Shown piece by piece: positions 17,365 to 25,538 of a stretch of 64,000 bases of DNA (within the stretch, counting starts at the first letter, position 1; each line of letters starts with the position of its first letter). The notes under the pieces are model-generated. The model saw only the letters and a list, made by a program, of their open reading frames with translations. It searched no databases and was not told where the DNA came from. The translations under genes and the position numbers were made by a program. The DNA is taken from positions 2,543,501 to 2,607,500 of the forward strand of contig NZ_CP115757.1 in assembly GCF_027912675.1 (NCBI RefSeq). The letters are read 5' to 3'. Source of the stretch: Paracoccus sp. SCSIO 75233. Its GTDB lineage: Bacteria; Pseudomonadota; Alphaproteobacteria; Rhodobacterales; Rhodobacteraceae.

Positions 17365-18656
17365 CTTCTGGCGATAATACCACGAACGCTACCACGGTCT
17401 CGCCCTCGGCTGACGGACGCCAGACCGTATTGTTGATCGCTGGTTTGGCATGGTCCTTGGTCAATTTCCGGCTGGATCTAATGCGTCGAATGCTCGCAAA
17501 CGGCCACAGGGTCCTCGCCGCAGCCCCGGACTTTGATCAGGAGATTGAAGCCGTATTGCGCGCAGAAGGTATCGAACCCATCACCGTTCCGATGAACAGG
17601 ACCGGGCTAAACCCGTTGCAGGATCTGGCGACGCTCAACGCGCTGCGCTGTGTCATCAGGCAAACGCGGCCCGATATCATCCTGCCCTACACAATGAAGC
17701 CAATCATCTACGGCAGCCTTGCGGCAGGGCTCAGCGGGAACACGCCATGCTATCCGTTGTTCACCGGCCTCGGCTATGCGTTTTCTGACCCCGATCCAAG
17801 AGGCAAGCGCCGCTTGGTCCGCCGCATTGCCATCGAGTTGCATCGCCGCGCCTTGCAGAAGGTAAAGCTCGGGTTTTGCTACAACACCGCTGACCTGCAG
17901 GATTTGCGTCGTTTCGACATGATCCCCGATGAGACAAAGATGGTGATGGTGCCCGGCTCCGGGATAGATACGGCCCGTTTCTTGCCACAACCGTTTCCAG
18001 ACGGTCCGCCGGTATTTCTCTTCGTCGCAAGAATGCTGAAATCGAAAGGACTGGAGGACCTGTTGGAGGCCGCCGCGATCCTGCGCGCCGAAGGACATGA
18101 ATTCCGGCTCGAACTTCTGGGTCCGACCGACAGCAACCCCGACGCCGTCGACGCCGAAACCCTCAAGTTGTGGCATGATGTCGGTGAGGTTAGCTATCAC
18201 GGATCAACCCGTGACGTTCGTCCATATCTGGCAGCGTGTCATGTTTTTGTCCTGCCGACCCGGCTGCGCGAGGGCATTCCGCGCACCATCCTCGAAGCCA
18301 TGTCATCAGGCCGCGCCGTCATTACCACAGATGCGCCCGGCTGTGGTGAGACTGTGGGCGATGGCGAGAGCGGCATCGTTGTACCAGTTCAGGAACCCGA
18401 AAAACTGGCCGAAGCAATGCGACGCTTCATTGTCGAGCCTGAGTTGGCCCAGACCCTTGGCCAAAAAGCCCGGAAACGGGTTTGCGAACGAAACGACGTT
18501 CATATCGTCAACCGGCTTCTGCTGACCGAGATGGGTCTTGAACCGAAAAGCGGCCAATCCGTCCTTGATCGCCATGTCGACGGGACAGTGACCTCACTTG
18601 CCGCACCGAAGCCCGAATTGGCCTGGTCCCAACTGGCCAGCCCCGGGGAGGGATAG
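17361..18656 (+). CDS. Glycosyltransferase, family 4 (PglA-like)
   Basis: This 431-residue GT-B glycosyltransferase has a glycine-poor N-terminal domain beginning after a roughly 25-residue polar extension (VLLIAGLAWSLVNFRLDL). The donor-binding half has VPGSGIDTARF, LFVARMLKSKGLEDLLEAA and the EGIPRTILEAMSSGRAVITT motif near residues 302-321. The arrangement resembles PglA-type enzymes that add the second sugar to an undecaprenyl-PP-linked diamino sugar. Being next to the FlaA1-like gene fits that role, but specificity is inferred only. A roughly 50-residue C-terminal tail has no recognised motif. Confidence 0.87.
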   Translation: MTSGDNTTNATTVSPSADGRQTVLLIAGLAWSLVNFRLDLMRRMLANGHRVLAAAPDFDQEIEAVLRAEGIEPITVPMNRTGLNPLQDLATLNALRCVIRQTRPDIILPYTMKPIIYGSLAAGLSGNTPCYPLFTGLGYAFSDPDPRGKRRLVRRIAIELHRRALQKVKLGFCYNTADLQDLRRFDMIPDETKMVMVPGSGIDTARFLPQPFPDGPPVFLFVARMLKSKGLEDLLEAAAILRAEGHEFRLELLGPTDSNPDAVDAETLKLWHDVGEVSYHGSTRDVRPYLAACHVFVLPTRLREGIPRTILEAMSSGRAVITTDAPGCGETVGDGESGIVVPVQEPEKLAEAMRRFIVEPELAQTLGQKARKRVCERNDVHIVNRLLLTEMGLEPKSGQSVLDRHVDGTVTSLAAPKPELAWSQLASPGEG

Positions 18657-18661
18657 CGACC

Positions 18662-19471
18662 TTGAAAACCATCCTATTTGCTGGCTGCTCTGATTCCACG
18701 CCTGTCGAAGCCGGAAGCAACCATAAGCCAAAATCCATGATCGAGGTCGGGGGGCGCCCGATCCTGACGCGTGTCATGGATATTTTCGCACATTTCGGCC
18801 ATACGGACTTCATCGTATCGACGGGTGGTGAATCCGTGCTGATGAAGCAGTTTTTCACCAATTTTCACCTCATGGCGAATGATGTGGTCGTGTCTATCGA
18901 CACTGGCGAGGTTGAACTGCGCCCGGCAATTGGTGCGGGGTGGAAGGTTGGCGTCATCGACACGGGCACCGCAACCGCAAGTAGCGGTAACTTGCGGCGT
19001 GTTCGGGACTGGATCGGTGACGAAAGCTTTATGGTCGCCTACAGCGATAGCCTCGGCAATATCGACATAGATGCGCTTCTGGAATTCCATACAAATCACG
19101 GAAAGCTGGCGACGGTTACCGCCGTTCGCCCGATCGCGCGCAGCGGCGGTCTCGAACTTTTCGACAATCGGGTGACCGCATTTACAGAAACTGTCCGGCG
19201 TGACGAGACATGGATAAACGGCGGCTTCTTCGTCTTCGAACCTGCCGTCTTCGACTATCTTGTCGACGATCAGGTCCCGCTTGAGCGCGCGCCTCTCGCC
19301 CAGTTGGCGATGGATGGGGAGCTGATGGCGTATCGCCACTACGATTTCTGGCACCCTATGGACACGATGCGCGACCAGAGGCTGCTCAGCAAATACTGTG
19401 CGGAAGAGCCGCCGCCGTGGCTGCGGTTCGGGCGGCGGTCCGATGCCTCGGACATACGGGCGGCGGAATAG
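18662..19471 (+). CDS. Nucleotidyltransferase-like protein with divergent signature (RfbF/GalU family fold)
   Basis: This 269-residue protein aligns along its length with sugar-1-phosphate nucleotidyltransferases, most closely the glucose-1-phosphate cytidylyltransferase type. KPKSMIEVGGRPILTRVMD (from residue 23), the region around VAYSDSLGNID, and WINGGFFVFEP are all recognisable. The glycine-rich nucleotide loop, normally GGxGTRL, is instead GCSDSTPV, so the catalytic Arg is absent. It starts with TTG behind a GGGGAGGG sequence. It could be an inactive or regulatory homologue, or an enzyme with changed chemistry. It sits between two glycosyltransferases on the same strand. Confidence 0.75.
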   Translation: MKTILFAGCSDSTPVEAGSNHKPKSMIEVGGRPILTRVMDIFAHFGHTDFIVSTGGESVLMKQFFTNFHLMANDVVVSIDTGEVELRPAIGAGWKVGVIDTGTATASSGNLRRVRDWIGDESFMVAYSDSLGNIDIDALLEFHTNHGKLATVTAVRPIARSGGLELFDNRVTAFTETVRRDETWINGGFFVFEPAVFDYLVDDQVPLERAPLAQLAMDGELMAYRHYDFWHPMDTMRDQRLLSKYCAEEPPPWLRFGRRSDASDIRAAE

Positions 19472-19486
19472 AAAAGGCCGGGCGAT

Positions 19487-20608
19487 ATGAAAATCCTGAT
19501 GCTTCAGGGCGGTTTCGGCGCAGGCGGGGCTGAGAAAATGATGGCTGACCTTGCCGCGCATCGTGTGCAGCATGGCGATCAGATCGTTGTGGGCGCGATG
19601 AAAATGCCCGGAGCACGCTCATTCTTCCCCTATCCCGAATCTGTCGAACTGCGTGTTCTCGATCGGCCTGACGCAAAACCGGGGCTTCTGTTGCATCCGC
19701 GTCGCGCACGCGCAATCCGTCGGCTGATAAAGGCGGAGCGGCCGGATCTCGTGATCAGCTTCCTGACCAAAGTGAACTGCCTCACCCTTCTCGCCGCAAC
19801 GGGAACCGGCATCCCCGTCATTATCTCGGAGCGCAATAACCCTCGCGCCCAGGCCCCGCGTTTCTGGCGGCGGCTTCAAAACCTGCTTGCGCAGCGCGCA
19901 GCCGGGATCGCCATGCAAACCCACGCGGCGGCGAAAGATCTGCCGCCAGCAGAAGGCAAACGCGCCCATGTCATTCCCAACCATTGCCTGCCGGTCAGCT
20001 TCGTACCCGCACCGGCTGCGGACCATTGCCGTTTTGTTGCCGTTGGTCGCCTGACGGAGCAGAAGGGCTTTGATCTGCTTATTGAGGCGTTTGGAAAATT
20101 GCCTGCCGATCTGCCTGCGACCCTGTCCATATTTGGCGAGGGGGAGGCGCACCACAGTTTGCAGAACCTCATCACCAGATCCGGCCTCACGGATCGCATC
20201 CGATTGGCGGGCTTGGTGCCGACAGCGGCGGACTGGCTGGGGGCTGGCGACGTCCTGGTCGTGAGCTCCCGCTATGAAGGTTTCTGTAATGTCGTAGCCG
20301 AAGCGACCTGTTCCGGCTTTCCGATCATTTCCTTCGACTGCCCATACGGACCGTCAGAGATGGTGCGAAACGAGGAGAACGGACTGCTCATCCCAAATGG
20401 TGACGTCGATGCTATGAATGCAGCGATGGACCGGCTGGCCCGTGACCCTGAGTTGCGCAAGCGACTAGCCTCGTCTCCCGAAATCATGGTTGAGCGTCTT
20501 GACAAGCTGCGCATCATGGCAAAATGGGATCGTCTGATTGACGAAACCGCACAGAGCAGACCAAGGATCAGCCCGGCTCAAAAAGTCGTCAGCACCTCGT
20601 CAAGCTGA
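19487..20608 (+). CDS. Glycosyltransferase, family 4
   Basis: This 373-residue GT-B enzyme starts with a classic GT4 N terminus (MLQGGFGAGGAEKMMADLA). The donor site contains FVAVGRLTEQKGFDLLIEAF near residue 185 and SRYEGFCNVVAEATCSGFPI near residue 263. It probably adds a repeat-unit sugar. It is the last plus-strand gene of the locus. Its final 31 bases overlap the 3' end of the HAD hydrolase gene on the other strand. Confidence 0.88.
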   Translation: MKILMLQGGFGAGGAEKMMADLAAHRVQHGDQIVVGAMKMPGARSFFPYPESVELRVLDRPDAKPGLLLHPRRARAIRRLIKAERPDLVISFLTKVNCLTLLAATGTGIPVIISERNNPRAQAPRFWRRLQNLLAQRAAGIAMQTHAAAKDLPPAEGKRAHVIPNHCLPVSFVPAPAADHCRFVAVGRLTEQKGFDLLIEAFGKLPADLPATLSIFGEGEAHHSLQNLITRSGLTDRIRLAGLVPTAADWLGAGDVLVVSSRYEGFCNVVAEATCSGFPIISFDCPYGPSEMVRNEENGLLIPNGDVDAMNAAMDRLARDPELRKRLASSPEIMVERLDKLRIMAKWDRLIDETAQSRPRISPAQKVVSTSSS

Positions 20609-21255
20609 TCAAGCGATTGGATTTTCACCTGCGCCGCATATGCCCGATCCGGAGCGTCACCGGGATGAACCCGTTCCGGGCGCAGGATTTGTACCGTTAG
20701 CCAGCCCATACGATTTGGTGTAACGAAATCCTTGGCCGCATTATCCGCGATATAGACACAGCGCCGACCATTGGCCCTCGCCGCAAGTTCTTCATAGGCG
20801 CGAGGATGCGGCTTGCCGAAACCTTCCGGCCATTGGCCCGTCGGAATTGTCGTCTCAAAATGTGGCCCCAGCCCAAGCGCCGCGATCTTGTGACGCTGTG
20901 TGCGTTCCGGTCCATCCGTTATCAGGCCGAAGCCGCCGTTGCCGCGTTGGAGATATCGCGCGGCATCCGGGCAGAGGGAGATCTCCGGCTTATGCTCCCG
21001 GTAGATCTTCACCAGTTCAGCAACATGCTGGCGATTGGTCAGCCGGCATTGCGCAAGCGCCTCGTCAAAGATGAACCGTCGATGGCCAGCGTGAAACAAT
21101 GTGCGGCAAACGCCTGAGAAGTTCACAATGCCGTGCCGCGCGGCGACCCAGTCCCCCACAGCCGAAAACCCGCTGAAGACGAAGTCACGCTCCAGATAAA
21201 GCGTGTCGTCCAGATCAAAAACGATGAGGTTATTCAGTGAAGACGGCATCGTCAT
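20578..21255 (-). CDS. HAD family hydrolase
   Basis: This 225-residue haloacid dehalogenase-type phosphatase has motif I FDLDDTLY with nucleophile D14 and acid D16, motif II LITDGPE, motif III K in FGKPHPRAYEE and motif IV CVYIADNAAKDF. The cap insert is small (class I). It ends the ugd / epimerase / ATP-grasp operon and overlaps the ATP-grasp gene by 26 bases, implying coupling. The substrate is unknown. A phosphorylated sugar or a phosphorylated intermediate of the ATP-grasp reaction would fit the setting. Confidence 0.85.
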   Translation of the reverse strand: MTMPSSLNNLIVFDLDDTLYLERDFVFSGFSAVGDWVAARHGIVNFSGVCRTLFHAGHRRFIFDEALAQCRLTNRQHVAELVKIYREHKPEISLCPDAARYLQRGNGGFGLITDGPERTQRHKIAALGLGPHFETTIPTGQWPEGFGKPHPRAYEELAARANGRRCVYIADNAAKDFVTPNRMGWLTVQILRPERVHPGDAPDRAYAAQVKIQSLDQLDEVLTTF

Positions 21256-22201
21256 ATCTCAGCATTGTCACCCCGTCCCGCCAATCATCATGCGCCGCGC
21301 ACGCCCCATGAGTTGTTTCCTGAACCAACCAATCCACAAAGCGCGCGCCCGCATGATGCGCAAGCGGATATCCTCCACCAAACCGGGCATTGATTTCGAT
21401 GATCTGCGGACCGGATTTCGTATCGTCTATCACTTGAAAGCAAAGCACACCGCGCGCGCCCGGCAGCGCCTGATGCACGCGCTCCGCCAACAGACGCAGG
21501 TCATCGCGGCGTGTGGTGCGGCCCTTTTCCACCTCGCCCGCGCGGATTTGCAGGCGCTCATGCGGCACCACACAGCGCAAGGCGCCATTCCTGTCAATGA
21601 ACATATTGATCGTGTATTCCGAACCGCTGAGAACCGGCTGAAACATCATCGGCTCATGGAAGCTGTCCGGCAGGTCATCTATGTCTTCGTAGACGCCCAA
21701 CCCACGGCTTGCGCTGCCACCCACGGGTTTTCCGAATAGCGGCCATCCAAGACGATCCGGCTCGGCCCGAAGCTCCGCCTCATTGATTGTGGCGGGAACC
21801 GGTGCGCCGACAGATCGCAGCGCGCTCATCGTCTTCACCTTGTCGCGGACGACCGAGATGACATTTGGCGGGGACACATGAACATACGCGCCTGCCTCCG
21901 CCAACCGGGCCGCAGCGTCTGCATATGCCGCAAGTTCCGTATCGATGGTCGGCACGATCAAACGAATGCCATTTTGCCTGACGATCTCCTCCACCCGGTC
22001 AATAAAATCAGGGTCGCCACAACGGGGCACATTGTGGGCATGGTCTGACAACAGGCAAGCGGCGGACAGGTCAGGCTGCATGTCGCAGCCATGCACCACA
22101 ACCCTGCCTGCACCGACATCCGCCTGCTGAAACGCCTGCACCAATGCGCCGCGACGACCCGCGGAGGAGATCAGCACAGGGATATCAGCCCCCCCGGTCA
22201 T
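21230..22201 (-). CDS. ATP-grasp domain ligase (carbamoyl-phosphate-synthase large-subunit-like, short form)
   Basis: This 323-residue ATP-grasp protein has an N-terminal pre-ATP-grasp Rossmann domain (IPVLISSAGRRGALVQAF). It continues with the ATP-binding lysine in LFGKPVGGSASRG (K158) and the metal-binding segment IIEINARFGGGYP (E269, N271). It is too short to be CarB and resembles carboxylate-amine ligases found in capsule loci. The ATG overlaps the epimerase stop by four bases. With UDP-glucuronate/galacturonate made by its two neighbours, an attractive but unproven role is amide coupling of an amino acid or amine to the uronic acid carboxylate. Confidence 0.82.
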   Translation of the reverse strand: MTGGADIPVLISSAGRRGALVQAFQQADVGAGRVVVHGCDMQPDLSAACLLSDHAHNVPRCGDPDFIDRVEEIVRQNGIRLIVPTIDTELAAYADAAARLAEAGAYVHVSPPNVISVVRDKVKTMSALRSVGAPVPATINEAELRAEPDRLGWPLFGKPVGGSASRGLGVYEDIDDLPDSFHEPMMFQPVLSGSEYTINMFIDRNGALRCVVPHERLQIRAGEVEKGRTTRRDDLRLLAERVHQALPGARGVLCFQVIDDTKSGPQIIEINARFGGGYPLAHHAGARFVDWLVQETTHGACAAHDDWRDGVTMLRYDDAVFTE

Positions 22202-23214
22202 CCGCCGATGTCGTAATATTCGCGGAACCAGTCGACATAGGCTTTTGCCCCCTCGCGAACCGATGTCTGGGGGGCATAGCCCGTCAGACGCCGGAGCAAC
22301 GTCGTATCTGCCCAAGTCGCAGGGACATCGCCGGGCTGCATCGGCATCATGTTCTTGATCGCCTCACGCCCCGCAGCAGCCTCAATCGCTGAGATGAAAT
22401 CGAGAAGCTGCACCGAGTCGCCATTCCCGATATTCAGCGCCCGCCACGGCGCAACTGGCGACAAACTATCCCCGTCCACTATCTCTTCAGGCTGACCGGG
22501 CCGCACAGGCGGGACATCGATCAGCAGCCGTATCGCCCTGACGAGATCGGTGACATAGGTGAAATCGCGGCGCATATCGCCGTGATTGAACACCTTGATC
22601 GGGCGACCTTCCATAATCGCACTGGTGAACAGATAGGGTGCCATGTCCGGCCTGCCCCAAGGTCCGTAGACGGTGAAAAAACGGAACATGGTTGTCGGAA
22701 TATCAAACAGATGGGCATAGCTGTGCGCCATAACCTCGTTCGATTTCTTGGTCGCCGCATAGAAAGACATCTGCGTATCGACCTTATCGGTTTCGCGATA
22801 CGGCATCTGCGTATTCGCGCCATATACGGAACTGGTCGACGCCATCAGCAAATGCTTCGGCTTATGCGCCCGGGCGGCTTCCAGCAATTCGAAACTGCCG
22901 AGCAGGTTCGCCTCTACATAGGCTCGCGGGTTTTCGATCGAATATCGCACGCCCGCCTGTGCTGCCAGATGAACGACCGCATCGGGCTGATGGGATGCAA
23001 ACGCCTCCATCAACAGTCCCGGCTGTTCGACTTTGCCGCGGATTGACGTGTAGGCCTTACGCTCCTTCAACCGGGTTTCCCGCGCCGCCTTGAGCGCCGG
23101 ATCGTAGTAGTCGTTATGGCTGTCGATCCCGACCACCTCATGACCCTCTGACAAGAGAAGGTCGGAGAGGTGGTAGCCGATGAACCCGGCGGCTCCGGTG
23201 ACAAGAACGCGCAT
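22198..23214 (-). CDS. UDP-glucuronate 4-epimerase-like NAD-dependent epimerase
   Basis: This 338-residue extended SDR begins with the NAD-binding motif GAAGFIG (residues 7-13) and has the catalytic pair Y152 and K156 in YAATKK, with Ser/Thr in STSSVYG. The segments DSHNDYYDPALK and GDMRRDFTYVTDLV are characteristic of the UDP-glucuronate 4-epimerase group (LspL/Cap1J). It would convert UDP-GlcA from the adjacent Ugd to UDP-GalA for the polysaccharide. The start ATG shares one base with the ugd stop (TGATG). Confidence 0.9.
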   Translation of the reverse strand: MRVLVTGAAGFIGYHLSDLLLSEGHEVVGIDSHNDYYDPALKAARETRLKERKAYTSIRGKVEQPGLLMEAFASHQPDAVVHLAAQAGVRYSIENPRAYVEANLLGSFELLEAARAHKPKHLLMASTSSVYGANTQMPYRETDKVDTQMSFYAATKKSNEVMAHSYAHLFDIPTTMFRFFTVYGPWGRPDMAPYLFTSAIMEGRPIKVFNHGDMRRDFTYVTDLVRAIRLLIDVPPVRPGQPEEIVDGDSLSPVAPWRALNIGNGDSVQLLDFISAIEAAAGREAIKNMMPMQPGDVPATWADTTLLRRLTGYAPQTSVREGAKAYVDWFREYYDIGG

Positions 23215-24380
23215 CAATCTATACCATACAGATCGCGGGTGAACACCTTGTCCGCAACGCTTGCGATATCCGCGTGCAGGCGATTGGCGAGGATGACATC
23301 GCTTTCTGCCTTGAATTTCTCCAGATCGCGTTCAACCCGGCTTTTGAAAAAATCGTCTTCCTTCAGCACCGGCTCATAAACGATGCACTCGATCCCCTTG
23401 GCCTTGATCCGCTTCATGATGCCCTGAATGGAGCTGTCGCGGAAGTTGTCGGAACCCGCCTTCATCACCAGACGATATACACCAACGACATTCGGTCTTT
23501 TGTCGATGATCTTGTCTGCAATGAAATCCTTCCGGGTCCGGTTCGATTCCACAATCGCGGCGATCAGATTCTGCGGCACCTGATCGTAATTCGCCAGAAG
23601 CTGTTTTGTGTCCTTCGGCAGGCAATAGCCGCCATAGCCGAAACTCGGATTGTTGTAGTGATCGCCGATACGCGGGTCGAGGCTGACGCCCGATATGATT
23701 TCCCGCGTCGAAAGCCCATGCGCGATGGCATAGCTGTCGAGTTCGTTGAAATAGGCGACCCGCATGGCAAGGAAGGTGTTGGAAAAAAGCTTGATCGCCT
23801 CCGCCTCCACAGCGCCGGTGAACAGCACAGGCATGTTGTTGCGAATTGCGCCCTTGACCAGAAGATCCGCGAATGTCCGGGCTGCCTCGCTACGATCGCC
23901 GACAACGATACGCGACGGGTGGAGGTTATCGTAAAGCGCCTTGCCCTCGCGCAGAAATTCCGGCGAGAAGATGATGCCGTCAAAGCCCGTCTCCTCGCGC
24001 ATCCGGCTGACGAACCCGACCGGAACGGTGGATTTTATGATGATCGTGGCTTCCGGCGCGACCTCACGCACCTCAGCGATCACGGCCTCCACGCTGGAGG
24101 TATCGAATCTGTTGGATTTGGGATCGTAGTTTGTCGGTGTCGCGATCACCACGAAATCTGCGTCTCGGTAGGCGCTTCGCGCGTCCGTGGTTGCGGTCAG
24201 CTTCAGCTCCTTTTCGGACAGCCATTCGCTGATTTCCTTGTCCTCGATTGGCGACACACGGTCATTGACCATATTCGCCCGGGCCGGATTGAGGTCAACG
24301 GCAGCCACCTCGTTCTGTTGGGACAGCAGAACTGCATTCGACAATCCAACATAACCAAGACCCGCAACGGCAATTTTCAT
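23214..24380 (-). CDS. ugd: UDP-glucose 6-dehydrogenase
   Basis: This 388-residue enzyme oxidises UDP-glucose to UDP-glucuronate in two NAD-dependent steps. It has the N-terminal dinucleotide fold AGLGYVGLS, substrate-binding E142-F-L-R-E-G-K, K197 in EAIKLFSNT and the catalytic cysteine C253 in [12 protein letters not shown]. The ATG at 24380 is chosen because GGAAGG lies six bases upstream; a TTG two codons earlier has no such site. It leads the minus-strand uronic acid operon, with a good sigma-70-type promoter about 115 bp upstream. Confidence 0.95.
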   Translation of the reverse strand: MKIAVAGLGYVGLSNAVLLSQQNEVAAVDLNPARANMVNDRVSPIEDKEISEWLSEKELKLTATTDARSAYRDADFVVIATPTNYDPKSNRFDTSSVEAVIAEVREVAPEATIIIKSTVPVGFVSRMREETGFDGIIFSPEFLREGKALYDNLHPSRIVVGDRSEAARTFADLLVKGAIRNNMPVLFTGAVEAEAIKLFSNTFLAMRVAYFNELDSYAIAHGLSTREIISGVSLDPRIGDHYNNPSFGYGGYCLPKDTKQLLANYDQVPQNLIAAIVESNRTRKDFIADKIIDKRPNVVGVYRLVMKAGSDNFRDSSIQGIMKRIKAKGIECIVYEPVLKEDDFFKSRVERDLEKFKAESDVILANRLHADIASVADKVFTRDLYGID

Positions 24381-24494
24381 AAGCAACCTTCCAGATCAAG
24401 CAATCGCAGGCCGGTCGCTGCCGATCCGCGCAAATATTCAATACCTAGATACTAGCGACCGGCGAGGTCATGGCACCATAGCTTTTTGGCTATT

Positions 24495-24523
24495 ATTTTA
24501 AGCAAATTGACAAAATATATCAA
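24495..24523 (-). promoter_or_regulatory. Predicted sigma-70-type promoter for ugd operon
   Basis: On the minus strand, TTGATA (24518-24523) and TAAAAT (24495-24500) are separated by exactly 17 nt; each matches the consensus at five of six bases. Transcription would start near 24488 and give a leader of roughly 105 nt before the ugd ATG. The surrounding sequence is AT-rich. Confidence 0.6.
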
Positions 24524-24611
24524 AATCGGTTCGGGCGACCGCAGCCGCCCAAAATCTGGAATTCTCTTTCAATGTAAGACGATAGGTCGGCAGCAGGCAG
24601 CCGGCGGGGCC

Positions 24612-25442
24612 TCAGGTGATCCGCCGGATGCTCTCCGCGATCTCGTCCCATTCGAAGACCCGTTTCCAGTCGTCGCGCATCAGCATCGGCTTGCCGAACT
24701 CGATTGCCTTATTGCAGGCGTCGGAGAACTGGCCCTCGCGCTCCTCAAAGATAACCGCGCCCAGAATATTCATGTGTCCCAACAGGAAGTCGCGGGCGCA
24801 TTCCTTGCTGACCCCGCTGCGGGCGATGCATTCGTCCATCGCCTCACGCATCACGACAAGGAGCGAGGCGCAGACGGTTTCCGACAGCCCCGGCTCCAGC
24901 ATCGCCATCTGTTTCACCGTCACCTCATAGGTACGCACGACCGGGGCGTAGATTGCGCGCGCAATGCGGTCGCCAAGCTCGTAATGCTCTCGCGGGCCTT
25001 GCATCAGCGCGTTCACCACACCCTGCTTTGCGGCGATGCCGCCAAAGTGATCGGCGCGACCTTCAGGCGTATCCTCGTCATTGAAGATTGGCGGATGACA
25101 GGGATGGGTGACGAAATAGGTGATATCTTCGCGCTCCGGAAGGTGCCCGGCGAAAGGTGCGGCGGCGTCGAGGATGACGACCATTGTGCCCGGCTCCACT
25201 GCCGGAACCACGCTTGCTGCAACCTTGCCGATCACGGTATCCGGCACGGCCAGAATGACGACCGCCGCCGCCTTCAGGGCCTCATCCTGATCAACACAGT
25301 CAAAGCCGAGCGCCTCTTTCAGCCGCGCACGACCGCCTTCGCTCACCTCAACATGGCTGACATCGAAATCGGTCCTGGCCAGATTGGTCGCCAGGCGTAC
25401 GCCCATTTTCCCGCCAGCCCCGAACAGCGCGACTTTGGTCAT
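24612..25442 (-). CDS. apnO: Probable D-apionate oxidoisomerase (phosphogluconate dehydrogenase-like)
   Basis: This 276-residue NAD-dependent oxidoreductase starts with the dinucleotide motif FGAGGKMGVRLA and has a C-terminal PGDH_C-type helical domain. Known ApnO enzymes convert D-apionate to 3-oxo-isoapionate, and they are encoded beside a DUF1537 kinase and a RuBisCO-like protein, exactly as here. The assignment rests mainly on that three-gene context. The related isomerase and dehydrogenase steps of four-carbon acid sugar pathways are the alternative. The gene is divergent from the kinase, and a shared operator-like site lies between them. Confidence 0.72.
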   Translation of the reverse strand: MTKVALFGAGGKMGVRLATNLARTDFDVSHVEVSEGGRARLKEALGFDCVDQDEALKAAAVVILAVPDTVIGKVAASVVPAVEPGTMVVILDAAAPFAGHLPEREDITYFVTHPCHPPIFNDEDTPEGRADHFGGIAAKQGVVNALMQGPREHYELGDRIARAIYAPVVRTYEVTVKQMAMLEPGLSETVCASLLVVMREAMDECIARSGVSKECARDFLLGHMNILGAVIFEEREGQFSDACNKAIEFGKPMLMRDDWKRVFEWDEIAESIRRIT

Positions 25443-25478
25443 TTCTCACCCCCAAGGTAGATATAAACGGCTTGATCA

Positions 25479-25500
25479 ACTGGTATGATAAGATGATAAT
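25479..25500. promoter_or_regulatory. Putative GntR operator, copy 1
   Basis: The site lies between the divergent apnO-like and oiaK-like genes. It shares the pattern ACTGGTATnATnAnATGAT with a site just upstream of the GntR gene, with 17 of 22 positions identical. The TGGTAT half-site is like those used by FadR-subfamily GntR proteins. Confidence 0.5.
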
Positions 25501-25538
25501 ATAACCTATCTGTCAAGCAAGAAGACGGGAGGGTCAGC

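Noticed and set aside
18662..18740. Compensated frameshift as the cause of the altered nucleotidyltransferase motif
   Set aside because: Another frame gives a short PRLSKP-like stretch, but restoring the full GGxGTRL loop would need two precise indels. The present frame is open and aligned on both sides, so divergence is the simpler reading.
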